Below are positions 12,208-22,860 of a stretch of DNA of 64,000 nt, one piece after another. The DNA comes from Dipteronia dyeriana (taxonomy: Eukaryota; Streptophyta; Magnoliopsida; Sapindales; Sapindaceae). The notes under the pieces were generated by a model. It had not been told where the DNA came from. It saw only the letters and a program-made list of their open reading frames with translations, and did not search any database. The stretch spans positions 27,049,074-27,113,073 of the forward strand of contig CM065299.1 in assembly GCA_032871835.1 (NCBI GenBank). The letters run 5' to 3'. Every line of letters starts with the position of its first letter. The stretch's first letter is position 1. Made by a program: the position numbers and the translations under genes.

Positions 12208-15200
12208 TAGTACCATTCCGTAATCGGAACCATGGAACCGGTTTTGGAACCTTAACCAGAACCGTGGGAGTGAAGGTTCAATTCCGGTTCGTCTCAAAAA
12301 AAAACCGGCCAGGAATCAACGGTTCGGTTCAGGTTCTAGAACAGTCGGTTCCAGGCCATTTTAAAAAAAAATTGAACAAACCGCTGGGCCCAACGCCTGT
12401 TTTTGTTTTTTTTTCTTTTTCCTTTAATTTCCTATAAATACCCCCCCCCCCCCCCCCCCCCCTAATTCATTTCTTTTCACACCATTTCTCTCTCAACTCT
12501 CTCTCTATTCTCCTAATTCTCTTCAATTATCTCTCAATTAGTCAATTGTTTATTTGTTTATATTTATTGTATTACAATTAATTTTTTTTAAATCATTTAA
12601 CAATCCTTGTCAACAATTTTTTCAAATATATTTTAAAAAAATTTCAAATTTATTTCCATCCATTTATTTTAATTTTTTTGAAGAGTTTTTTTACAAATTA
12701 ATTTTTTTAATGGCAAGTGGAAGTGGAAGTGGAAGTGGAGTAGGAGACATTCCACCAAGGCATTCCGTTTCCAGGACCGGTAAGGGTTGTATGTCCGAGC
12801 CGAATCCGGTCCAGTCGGATAATATCGGTTTTGATGACACCGATTACCATGAGTTCCTTCAACGGTAAGCCTATTTTGAATCCCTAAACTATCCAGTCAA
12901 TCCAAATCCCCCTTTAATAATTTCTGAACCCAATGCTAGCTAGCTTAGCCCTAGCCCTAGCCCCGGCAATATGACAAGCCAATCATAAAATATACTCGAT
13001 TTCACTACAGATCCAGATTTTGAAGAGGCGTTAGAGAAGGATAAGAAGCAGACCAAATTTGATCTATTTGTTCTCCACAAGAAAAAAGTTAAGAAACCGG
13101 ATGGAACATGTTGGGCGGTGTGCAATTACTCGCCTAAAGAATACAAGTGGATTAAATCTGGAGGATACGGCACATATAGGAAGCATATTACAACTCGTCA
13201 TCCAGCAGAACATGCCAAGAGGAGTACACAATCTCAAATTTCAAGGTTTTCTACCCTAATACTCAATTATTTAAATATAGTGCTCAAGATAATAGAGAAG
13301 AATTAGCTAGGATGATAGTTGTAGAACATTTACCTTTTAATTTTGGTGAAAAAGTTGGTTTTATTAAATATTGTCTTAAAGCATTACATCCTGCTGCATG
13401 TCGTGTCCCTAGAACAACTCTGACACATACAATGTATGATATTTATAAAAAAGAAAAAAGGATTTTGAACAAATATTTTGTGAACTATAAAGGTCTTGTT
13501 TCCATATGTGCCGACATATGGACTGACCATTGGCGGTCGCATTCATACATATGTGTAACTTGTCATTATATGGACAAAGCATGGACAATGCAAAAAAGAA
13601 TTCTTGCATTTAGAGTTTTTGATGATGCACATACTGCTGATAATATTTATAAAAATATGAAAATCATTTTTGAAGAGTATAAAATTGAAAGCAAAATTTT
13701 TTCAGTTGGTTTTGATAATGATTATAATAATACAGCAGTTATTCCTGCTTTAATTGAATTATGCAAGCCTTATTTTAAAAGTAAATTTTTTCAACAAAGA
13801 TGTGCTTGTCATGTTTTAAATTTATGAGTTCAAAAAGGTTTGGAAATTCTTCAAGCTTTTATTAAACCCATTAAGGATGCCCTATCATATTTGTGGAAAC
13901 ATCCTAATGTTATGAAAGCATGGGTAAGATTTTGTAAACAAGCAGGTAAGCATCCCATTAGATTTTCTCATGATGTTCCAACATGTTGGAACTCTACTTA
14001 TAAATTGCTTTGTGAAAGCTATGAATATAGGGATTTGTTAGTTTGTTTTATGCAATATAATGTTAGTCAAATCAATCTTTATGCACACCATTGGGATGTT
14101 TGTACAAAAAATTGTAATTTGTTAAAAGTTTTTAATAATGTTACTAACAATTTGTTAGGCATTTATTATCTTACTACTCAATTATTTATTATTGAGGGTT
14201 GTAATATTGCTGGTGCATTAGCTGACTGTTCATCTGATATACAATTAGAGGCATGCATTGAAGCAATGAAAAAAAAAATGGTTAGACTATTATAGGGAGT
14301 TTCCAACTATTTACTTGCTTGCGTTGTGTTTTGACCCACGTTGTAAACTAGATGTGTTGACAGATTATTTAACTCTTTATTATAATTGTTTAGGTATAGA
14401 ATTACAAATTAATACTTATTGTGCTATAATTAAGACATTATTTTTTCAATTATATGATGAATATCGTAGAATTTATGGTCCATCATTAAACATTAGGGTT
14501 CCACAAACTAAAAATGTCTCCCAAACTCGATCTTCTAGAGTGTTTGGGGTAGGGTATGCACTATTATCCTAAAAGATCAAAAGATTACGAGGTTCTTCTT
14601 CTTCATCATCAAGTTCGGTCTCTTATCATGAGACTGAAACTTATCACAGTACCAATTTTGAGTTTATAGGAGACGATGATGTGGATCAATTTGATATTCT
14701 AAATTGGTGGAGAGAACATCAAAAGCACTTCCCAATCTTGTCTATAATAGCCAAACAGAGTCTTGCAACACCGGTTCTACAGTGGCTGTGGAACAAGAGT
14801 TTAGCGCTGGTGGAAATATTCTGGATGTAAGACGGTGGCTTTTGTGTCCAAAATCAATTCAAATCCAAGTGTGTGTTGATGATTGGACAAAGGCTGAATA
14901 TAGACAACAAGAAATGGAGGCATAAGTGATTTACGATTTCTTCGATGATGATCACACCACCGGTACCGGGACGGAAGACAACGATTAGTTACAAATTTAC
15001 AGAGTTGCATATGTAAAAGATAATAAAATGTAAAAGAACTACGTGGTCTTTGATTCCTCTAAACCCTAAGAGGATACGTAGGCAACTATATTTTGGTACA
15101 AATTAAGTGCAAGACCAATTTTTTTTTTTTTTTTGTTTTATACAATTATTTCAATTATGTATTTAGTATTATTTCTTTTTTTTCAATTTTAATTTCGGCT

Positions 15201-15457
15201 TACGGCCTTACACAATAAAATTCATTTACAATTTCACATTAATACATGTCTTATGTTTTGGTTTTTTTTTTTTGAAATGAGTATAATAAGTAAAAAAAAT
15301 AACCGAACAGGCAGAACCGAACTGGAATCAGACCGAAACTACCGGGTTCTGGTTTCGGTTTCGGTTCCAGTTCCGGTTCTGGATCTTTTCAGAACCAGAA
15401 CCATAACCGGTGATTCCGAACCAGAATTGGAACCGATCCAAACCGTGGGCATGTCTA
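12208..15457 (+). mobile_element. hAT-superfamily element, formerly autonomous
   Basis: The right end, read inward, is TAGACATGCCCACGG, closely matching the left end of the 981-bp derivative at 4036. The left end TAGTACCATTCCG is diverged but is followed by the same ggaaccatggaaccgg-type subterminal repeats. Inside lies a decayed hAT transposase gene (12710-14925). Flanking octamers (ctaaggca, cacacacc) do not match, so the target duplication has been lost or a boundary is slightly off. A long C run lies at about 12441-12462, upstream of the coding region. Confidence 0.75.
12710..14925 (+). pseudogene. hAT transposase (BED finger, RNase H-like core, C-terminal dimerisation domain)
   Basis: The ATG at 12710 starts a Ser/Gly repeat (MASGSGSGSG) N-terminus that stops at 12868. 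A BED-type zinc finger follows at about 13030-13250 (C-WAV-C, then GTYRKHITTRH). The transposase core runs from 13312 (ICADIWTDHWRS with the hAT DxW-type block, then CACHVLNL) to 14295, with one in-frame stop at 13825-13827. The core continues in another frame from 14315 (LCFDPRCKLDVL). The C-terminal dimerisation domain is split between two frames (LNWWREHQKHFPILS, then VAVEQEFSAGGNILD), ending at 14925. At least two frameshifts and two stops mean no intact transposase. It resembles the ricesleeper-like class of plant hAT proteins. Confidence 0.85.
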
Positions 15458-17083
15458 CACACACCCCACACAAATATTCATCACAACCACTTAAATACTC
15501 ATCACAATCAACCAATACAAGGGGGTTTCATTCATCTTCTCTACCTAACACAACAAAAGACAACTCCAATAACAATGATTCATGTGTGTTGTGTTGTTGA
15601 ATGTGGTTAGAATATTTAAGTCTCTGGAAATCAAGCAATATTAGATTGTAGAGTATTCGTTCTTCCCTTTCCAACCTTGTTAGTTGGCAAAAATTAAACG
15701 TTCTCACAAATTGACTTTCTTAATAATACAACCTCTTTTTCTAGTTGCTTGAAATCATAATAACCAAAGAATAATGATTATCGAAAATATCATAACCTCA
15801 GTCTTAACTATGGAAAAAATCAATAAAAATCTGTAACATATTTGGAAGGTTTCAATGCACAAATTAAAGAAACACTCACCTACGGCCAATGCATTCATTT
15901 CACAATTCGAAACCTCGCACTGATCTAATTGTTCCTTTCTCAATCAGTATCGCCTTACCTTCGATCTATAAGCCACAGCTAGCAGCTACGGTATCTTTGC
16001 CTTCAATTCAATCTATCTCTGCCATTCTTGTAATCAAGCTTAAACACAAACTTTTGAAGACTACAAAGACAAACCCATCATCCCTCGTCGTCCTCGTCGC
16101 CTCTATCTCTCCCTATCTCTCTATTTTTAAGGCTTCTATCTCGTTTTTTGAATCTTCTCTGTTGAAAATAGTTGATAAAGATTTTTCTACGAATATGAAC
16201 AATATTTATGCCCCAAGATATGGAGAACTGGAGATGTGGAGAACTGAAGATAGGGAAGGAATGAGAAGAAGCGGGAGATGGAGATGACTCTGACAGAATT
16301 CATTGGGGCTCGTGGAAAGAATCGGGGAAGGGAAGAGAAGGGTGATTTTGAAAAACAGAAATGTTTAGGGGTATCCTTAACATTACGCCCTCATTTATGT
16401 GGGAAGGGTAATTTAGTCCAACAGGGGACACTGCATGCAAAGTTAACTTTAATACAGGACACTTTTATAACAAAAACATGATGGAGACATTTTTGCTCTT
16501 TCAAATATAGAAAGAGACATTTTTAAAAAGCCCCAAAAAAACACTGTTTAAGAGTTACCTTATGAGTGAAAATAAAACTAAACATGTAAAAAATATGGAG
16601 AAAAATAATTTTATTATTGTGATGCTAATTCAAGTAGGCTATTAGTCTATTTATAGGGAAATATTACATCAAACTGGAAAATATTTATGGAAATAATTCA
16701 AATTCAAATACAAAAAAAGGTAACAATATAAAATATTTTTTATATGGTACATAATCGGGTGAATCCAATACAGAACGATGTAATTCTATTTGATGTGGCG
16801 TCACTAAAACCCAATGATTTTAATCATCTAATTCTAATACAACGAAATTAATGATCCATATTATTTGGACATTAAATTTGGACAAAAAAATATTATTGTA
16901 TTGAGTATTTTCAAATTTGAATTCAAATATATGAAATCTTTTATGGCCTTGTTTTGCTAAGTTTTTAGAGAGTTTAAAATCTCTTTTGGGGGCCAAAAGT
17001 GGCTTTCAAGTCTGTTTGGGTAAAATAGGGGAAAAGTTTCTTCCCTTTGAAAGCTTTTTTACCATAAGCACCACTATGACTCA
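15458..17083. other. Intergenic stretch, no supported gene
   Basis: AT-rich DNA with several short ORFs on both strands. The longest (15889-16287, plus) has no domain I recognise and reads like leader or intergenic sequence. Nothing else is called. Confidence 0.5.
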
Positions 17084-17804
17084 GGCTCAGTTTGGTATTG
17101 TTGTGCTGTGGGGAGAAGTGCTTTTGGAATTGCTTTTGGAATTGCTGTTGGGGGAATTGCTTTTGGAATTGCTTTGGGAAGAATCAGCTGAGTGTTTGGT
17201 AAACTGATTTTCAAAAATGTTGTGAGAACTAAAAGCAATTTCAATGTGTTTGGTAAACTGATATAAAAAGTGTTGTGAGTGTTTAAAATTACTAAAAGGA
17301 TAAAAACATCTAAATGGTACTAATTTGCTATACTTTATATTTTTCTTGTTTATTTGTATTTAGTGTTAAGTGTTATATAATTATGGTACTTTATTGAATT
17401 AATTAGCCCCATTTTTTATTCTACTTTATTTAATTAATTAGTCCTATTTATTTATTTATTTATTTTATTCTACTTATTATTTTTTTATTATTTTACTTTA
17501 TTGAATTAATTATAGCAATATTTTTTTTATAAAAATTTAAGTCCAATTTTTTTTGTTAAATTTCGTTAAAGGCAAGGACAAAATTGGAAAGTTAGTAAAA
17601 TTTCATTTAAAATCACTGTAGCGCGTTTTCTAAAAGCAGAAGCCAAAATCCAAAAGTATGTATTTGTAACTTCTCAAAAACTCAATTGGAAGAAGCTAAA
17701 AGTGACCAAAAGCACTTTCCCACGATTTTACCAAACACTCTGTCTGAGGTCCAGAATCACTTTTGACCCCAAAAGCAGTTGGGGAAGCAATGCCAAACTG
17801 AGCC
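17084..17804 (+). mobile_element. Small terminal-inverted-repeat element (MITE), copy 1 of an inverted pair
   Basis: It begins GGCTCAGTTTGGTATTG and ends CAATGCCAAACTGAGCC, about 19 bp of terminal inverted repeat, with tca on each side as a possible 3-bp target duplication. The interior is AT-rich and non-coding. The TIR length and 3-bp duplication suggest a PIF/Harbinger (Tourist-like) MITE, but the duplication is tca rather than the usual tta/taa, so the superfamily is tentative. Confidence 0.75.
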
Positions 17805-18546
17805 TCAGTTTGACATTGCTTTCCCAGCTGCTTTTGGAGTCAAAAGTGATTCTGAACCTAAGACGTGGTGTTTGGTAAAATCGCTGGGAAGTGTTTTTGT
17901 TCACTTTTAGCTTCTCCCAACTGAGTTTTTGAGAAGCTATAAATACATGCTTTTGGATTTTGGCTTCTGCTTTTAGAAAACGCGCTACAGTGACATTAAA
18001 TGAAATTTTACTAACTTTCCAACTTTGTCCTTACCTTTAATGAAATTTAACAAAAAAAAATGGATTTATATTTTTGTACAAAAAAAATGTTGCCATAACT
18101 GTATACAAAAATTGGGATAATTAATTCAATAAAGTAGAATAAAAATGAAATTAAAAAATAAAGTAGAATAAAATAAAGAAATAAAGAAATAAAGAAATTA
18201 GACTAATTAATTAAATAAAGTATAATAAAAAATGGGACTAATTAATTCAATAAAGTACCATAATTATATAACACTTAACACTAAACACAAATAAACAAGA
18301 AAAATGTAAAGTATAGCACATTAGTACCATTTAGATGTTTATGTCCTTTTAATAATTTTACACACTCACAATACTTTTTATTTCAGTTTACTAAACACAT
18401 TGAAATTACTTTTAGTTCTCACAGCATTTTTGAAAATCAGTTTACCAAACACTCAGCTGATTCTTCCCACAGCAATTCTAAAAGCAATTCCCCCCACAGC
18501 AATTTTAAAAGCACTTCTCCCCACAGCACAGCAATGCCAAACTGGG
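17802..18546 (-). mobile_element. Same MITE, copy 2, inverted against copy 1
   Basis: Read on the minus strand this segment follows copy 1 almost end to end, including the block around the cgcgtt/gtagcgcg site and the ttatataattatggtac phrase. The two copies share only gcc at the join (17802-17804), so together they form a palindrome with arms of about 720-740 bp. Confidence 0.8.
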
Positions 18547-18740
18547 AAGAATGATTTCCTTTTAGCCTACTAACCCCCGTATATGGACATTGAAATGATT
18601 TCAAGTTTGAAACCAGATGTGAAACTTGCTAAGAAAAGTAAGAAAAATGATCAAATTTAGAAAACTTGTACCGAAGAAAAACAGAGGCCATTATGGCGGT
18701 TACAGGTTATTAGCTAAAGTCAACAACATTGCTTGATTAA

Positions 18741-19019
18741 CTAACTTCCTAAGCTTACTTCAGTTATGTTTAATCTTTGATCAGTTCCTCTTATCTTGAT
18801 TCGATTGCTTTTATCATACACATCATGATATGCAAGACCAGTGGAGTACAATGATACGTCTTCTATTGAATCACTTCTTCTAAGTCTGTCACTTGAGCGA
18901 GAATCAGAGGCAATGACAACTTGATGAGCTCGAGATTGTATAGCTGTATCATTTGATACTCTCGCGGGCATTAATACATATATTGTGGAAGTGTAATATG
19001 ATCTGCTCTCTGCACCCAT
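18741..19019 (-). CDS. Unrecognised 92-residue ORF
   Basis: The ORF opens MGAESRSYYTSTIYVL and has a Ser/Arg-rich middle (SDSRSSDRLRRSDS) with mixed, non-repetitive composition, less low-complexity than most short ORFs nearby. I recognise no domain. It could be a C-terminal exon fragment of a host gene or chance. The interval 18547-19614 has no other clear feature apart from the possible exon at 19150. Confidence 0.15.
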   Translation of the reverse strand: MGAESRSYYTSTIYVLMPARVSNDTAIQSRAHQVVIASDSRSSDRLRRSDSIEDVSLYSTGLAYHDVYDKSNRIKIRGTDQRLNITEVSLGS

Positions 19020-19149
19020 TAATTTAGGATGTGGTTCGATGCAGTAGTTTACTAGTTTTTAACTCTTGACTTTTCTTGTTCTTTCAAGAAAGTTTTCATA
19101 CGTATGTGTCTTGTATTATTGTGATATTGACAATTGTATTTGTGGCAGA

Positions 19150-19342
19150 TACATCTTTGAAGGCTAAGATAGGAAGAAGAGCAAGGGAGCTGCTATCTGA
19201 AGAACTGGTTTTACTTGAAGAAGTTTTTCTATTTTCAGTTTATGTGATGATTTGTTTATCATCGGAGTGGGGTGAATTTGAACTTGAAGGGAGCATGCTC
19301 TTTTCACTTGCTATCATGCGGAAGCGATTTAGGTTTGTTTAG
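19150..19342 (+). other. Possible terminal exon fragment with 3' UTR
   Basis: A pyrimidine-rich stretch ending in gtggcag at 19149 looks like a splice acceptor. The reading after it (DTSLKAKIGRRARELLSEEL) is a plausible charged helix that runs to a stop at 19340-19342. An aataaa polyadenylation-like word follows at about 19521. No neighbouring exon was found, so this may be a relic. Family unknown. Confidence 0.2.
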
Positions 19343-19614
19343 GTTGGTGGCATATTATCACAGCTGCTCAATTCATTCTGATTTTGGAAAAGTTGAAAGC
19401 TTCTCTTTGTATAGATGATTTTGTGCTAGCTTGTTCATCTTTTTGTTTCATTACATTGGACCAGGTTTGGATTAATGTGTCCTGCCTTTGTTCACAGTGT
19501 TGTTTTGGATTATTGTGTTTAATAAAGTCTCGGGTGCTTTTCTACCCATTAAAAAAAAGAGGAAAAATTTATGATTTAAGTTGAAATTTTGTATTTATTT
19601 CGGTTAATAGTAGG

Positions 19615-20500
19615 TGTTGACGTCGATTTCTGGATGTGTGAAAAATAGCCATCAAGGATTGGATTTCAGCTGTGATTTGAAAGAGAAAGAGAAGGAGAAA
19701 GTAATTGGATGCAAGTTTTTTAAGTGGTAAAACTCCGATGACCGGAGAAACGTCCACGGGTGGTTGAATGATCAACCAAACCAAAATCCACTATGAAATA
19801 ATAAAAATTCAATTCTCGATCTCTCTTTCTTCTCTCCCTATTTTTTCTATGATTGTTGTATGCCTTTTTTGGTGAGATTATGGGTCTATTTATATGCTTA
19901 TAGAACCCTAATCTGCTTTGTACAAGTAATAGATCTTTGTATTTAATTATGATTACTTGCTTGAAGCGGACTGTCTTCTTTCCTGTTTCGAAGTCTTGTA
20001 TTGAAATCGAATGGAACTTTAGTAATGTAGTCCAACTAGGACTTGTTTCCTTATAAGAGCGTAGTCTTTTTTATGAAATAAAGTTGTTGCCTGATTGGAA
20101 ACCCTTCCTGCTCAATATTCTATTCTCATTGGGATTCCTTTTTGATATGGATATCTTCATGTATTTAATGACCTAATCCGTGTGAGCTAAGCGTTGGGAT
20201 TTTTATTCAGATTTCTTCATATTTGTCCCGAGTAAGGACAATACCAGCTGGTCCCGAGTAACATAATTTGATCCCGAGTAGAAACACCATTTAACCAGTC
20301 CCGAGTGTCGTTAACTGATCCTGAGTAGTATATGATGTTGATTGACCCTAAGTAGGTTTTGTTCAACATCTGCTTACTCGGGTTTTCTCTTCTTCGGTGA
20401 TGTATTGTAGGATATTTTCTGAATGCCTATTCGGATGTTCACCTGGCAAATTTTTCTTTTTGTTGATGACGTGTACGTGCGATAAAATTCACATACGACA
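19615..20500 (-). mobile_element. Tat-lineage Gypsy LTR, minus orientation (3' LTR of a truncated element)
   Basis: On the minus strand it starts TGTCGTATGTG at 20500 and ends GTCAACA at 19615, with a purine-rich tract (aagggggtat) immediately before its start. It matches the plus-oriented LTR at 30178-30992 over its length, including the cacccgtggacgtttctcc block, at clearly less than full identity. Because the tract shows this is the 3' LTR of a minus-strand element, it is not the 5' LTR of the plus-strand gag-pol to its right. Confidence 0.75.
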
Positions 20501-20999
20501 ATACCCCCTTAAAATATTTTTGCTGAACAGGGTTATTTCGGGCAAAAGTACTTTAATCAGTTTTTTTAATCTTTTCAAAACCCGAGTAAATGTCTCGTCA
20601 TAATGGCGTGTCTTAATGGTGACCTTATAAATTTGATTTGCCTCCTCACGCGAGATCTTTTATGACGGCGACGTTTTGGAGTTCTGACGGTGAAAGCCAG
20701 TTCTCTTTTTGACACGTGTCCTTTGCCTCTTCGTTTTTTGATATCATTTATGAGAAATGACTTACGCGTTTCCCCGTGCACCGCCTTCATCATCAAACCT
20801 CATCATCGTTTTTTCCCGTCTTGAGATCCTAGGGTTTCTTGTTATTATTTCTTTAAATTCTTCACTGAGAGACAACATTGGTTCATTCTCAAAAAATCTT
20901 CAGCTGGAAAAATTTCTCAAACCCATATTTCTTTACGCATAAAATCGCCACCTATCAGTAGAAGATTCTGCACTAGTTTTTTATTCAAGGTTAGTTTCA

Positions 21000-21470
21000 A
21001 TGGATCCGTCTTCCCGTCATCGACTTTTTAATATTGCTCTTGATGCATTACATCGTGGGGATTTTCAGTTGGTTTTCTGCATTAGAAGATTACTGAGGGA
21101 AATCCCTACTGATGAACCTCCATTTTTAGAAGTTGATGTTTCTGGGCTTCACCCTGACCTCACTTTTAGTCCTATATCCAGTTCTGATGCATTACATCGT
21201 TTAGTTTTTGGTTTTTCAACCATAAACATTTCGATGTTGAGTAGTGTAGTATGTATTAACGATCTTAACACATACAAATTATTTTTATTAACTCCTGAAC
21301 AAATATTCAGACAATTCTTTCCAATAATAACAGACTTATTATTAAAAGAAACAAATTACGATTGTTCTAACAATTTAGAAACGGAAATCAAATTCCGTGT
21401 AGATCATGGCCCAGTCCTATATGATCACATCATACAAGGTGCCTCCATTCTCATATCTCGATATGAATGA
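21000..21470 (+). CDS. N-terminal part of the Tat antisense ORF (from the left, inverted element)
   Basis: An intact 156-residue ORF starts MDPSSRHRLF. Its leader (20510-20999) and first 60-70 codons match, in reverse orientation, the start of the antisense ORF of the right-hand element near 29630-29480. Shared words include LREIP-EPPFL-VDVSGLH and the nucleotide phrase aaggttagttt just before the start. In Tat-lineage plant Gypsy elements an extra ORF lies antisense between pol and the 3' LTR, which fits a plus-strand ORF belonging to a minus-strand element. The rest of that ORF has been lost at the chimera junction (about 21480-21775). Function unknown. Confidence 0.6.
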   Translation: MDPSSRHRLFNIALDALHRGDFQLVFCIRRLLREIPTDEPPFLEVDVSGLHPDLTFSPISSSDALHRLVFGFSTINISMLSSVVCINDLNTYKLFLLTPEQIFRQFFPIITDLLLKETNYDCSNNLETEIKFRVDHGPVLYDHIIQGASILISRYE

Positions 21471-21774
21471 TTCAGGATATAATCACCGTACATTACGGAA
21501 TGAACCGCAACTATAGATTGACCATAAATAAAGTACCCAGCTTTATTTGCTATCTATGGACTCTTTATATTGCACTTCTCTTAATGTATCCATCCGTATA
21601 TAACACTCATATATACAGTTCAAGATTACATCCGACAATCTTGGATGTTAAATTTATGCATAAGTTTTAAAATAAACAGCACAACAAGAAGGAATTGAAC
21701 TTTTTCTTTTATTTATTTCATAAATCCATTTACAAATTACATCTTTAGAGCATAAACCCTAATAGATTTTGATA

Positions 21775-22860
21775 GTCCTATTACAAGAGACATCCTTCGA
21801 ATCCCTTTCCCAGAAAGAATCAGGATGCCACACGTGGAACAGTTCAAGAAGGATACAGATCCTAAAGAACATGTTAGGCGATATAAAAGTGCCTTGGCAC
21901 AGTACGCACACAGCGACCCTTTGTTGTATCTCAATTTTCCACAAACTCAGCGAGACACAGGCTCAAGATGGTTTGAAAGATTGCCCCCGGCAAGCATTGG
22001 GAATTTCGATGAGTTGAGCAGAAGTTTCTCAAGACAATTTTGGGCAATGTGCATAGGAAAAAATCGGTGGCTTACCTTTCTTAGTTGAAACAAGGGAAAG
22101 ATGAGTCATTGAAGAAATATTTTGGGAGATTCGGCTAGGCGGTCTCAGAAATCGGCAGTACGAATGACGAAGCAATAATTGTTGCTTTCATAAACAACCT
22201 GCAAAATGGACGACTGTTTTTTGACCTGAGCAGGGCTCGTCTGACCAGGTATACAGATATGATAGATATGGCTGGAGGGTATGCATTAGCCGAAGAAGAG
22301 GAGTTAGCAACAGGAGGTTGCTATATGCATGGAAACAGGTCCGAACAAAAATATGTTGAGTCGAAGGTATAGAACCACAAAGGAAAACAAAAAGGAAACT
22401 TGGAAGAAAGAATCAAGGACGGAGGAAGTGGGTGTAATGCTGACCAGACCACGGAGAAGTTCCAATGAAAATACACAAACTACACCCCTCTCCAGAAAAA
22501 ACAAGAAGAAATTCTGGCAATATTAGAAGAAAAGAATGTGGAAAATGAGCGACTAACACAATCTCAATTTGCTCGGCTAGACATAACAAAATACTGCAGA
22601 TTCTATAAGAAAATCGGTCATGAGACCTCAAAATGTTACAAGCTTAGAGACTATATAAAGGCCCTCATTTAGGAAGGACACCTCCAAGATATAATCCTGA
22701 AGAAAGATGAGAAGCCAGAAATGAAGAAAGAGATCATGGCCGATCATAGTTTGGGTCAGAACAAAAGAGTCAGTCCCGAGATGAATGAAGTAATACAAAC
22801 CATCTTCAGAGGATCATCATCTGGGGGAAGTAATCGGCAGCAGACTCAGGAAATCTGAGA
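21775..22860 (+). pseudogene. Gypsy gag remnant
   Basis: The reading begins around DILRIPFPERIRMPHVEQF at about 21790 and shows the plant retrotransposon gag pattern: TDPKEHVRRYKSALAQY, then WFERLPPASIGNFDELSRSF, then (after a frame change near 22080) LKQGKDESLKKYFGRF. A nucleocapsid-like segment (CRFYKKIGHETSKCYKL, around 22596-22650) has a knuckle-like C-x11-C spacing. Several in-frame stops and frame shifts occur. The N-terminal part of gag and any 5' leader are missing, because the plus-strand element starts abruptly at the junction with the inverted left piece. Confidence 0.75.

Noticed and set aside
15889..16287. 132-residue ORF as a host gene
   Set aside because: No domain, no splice or homology support, and the composition looks like leader or intergenic sequence.
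19615..20500. 5' LTR of the plus-strand Gypsy element
   Set aside because: It is in the opposite orientation to the LTR at 30178 and has its own purine tract at 20501, so it is the 3' LTR of a different, minus-strand element.
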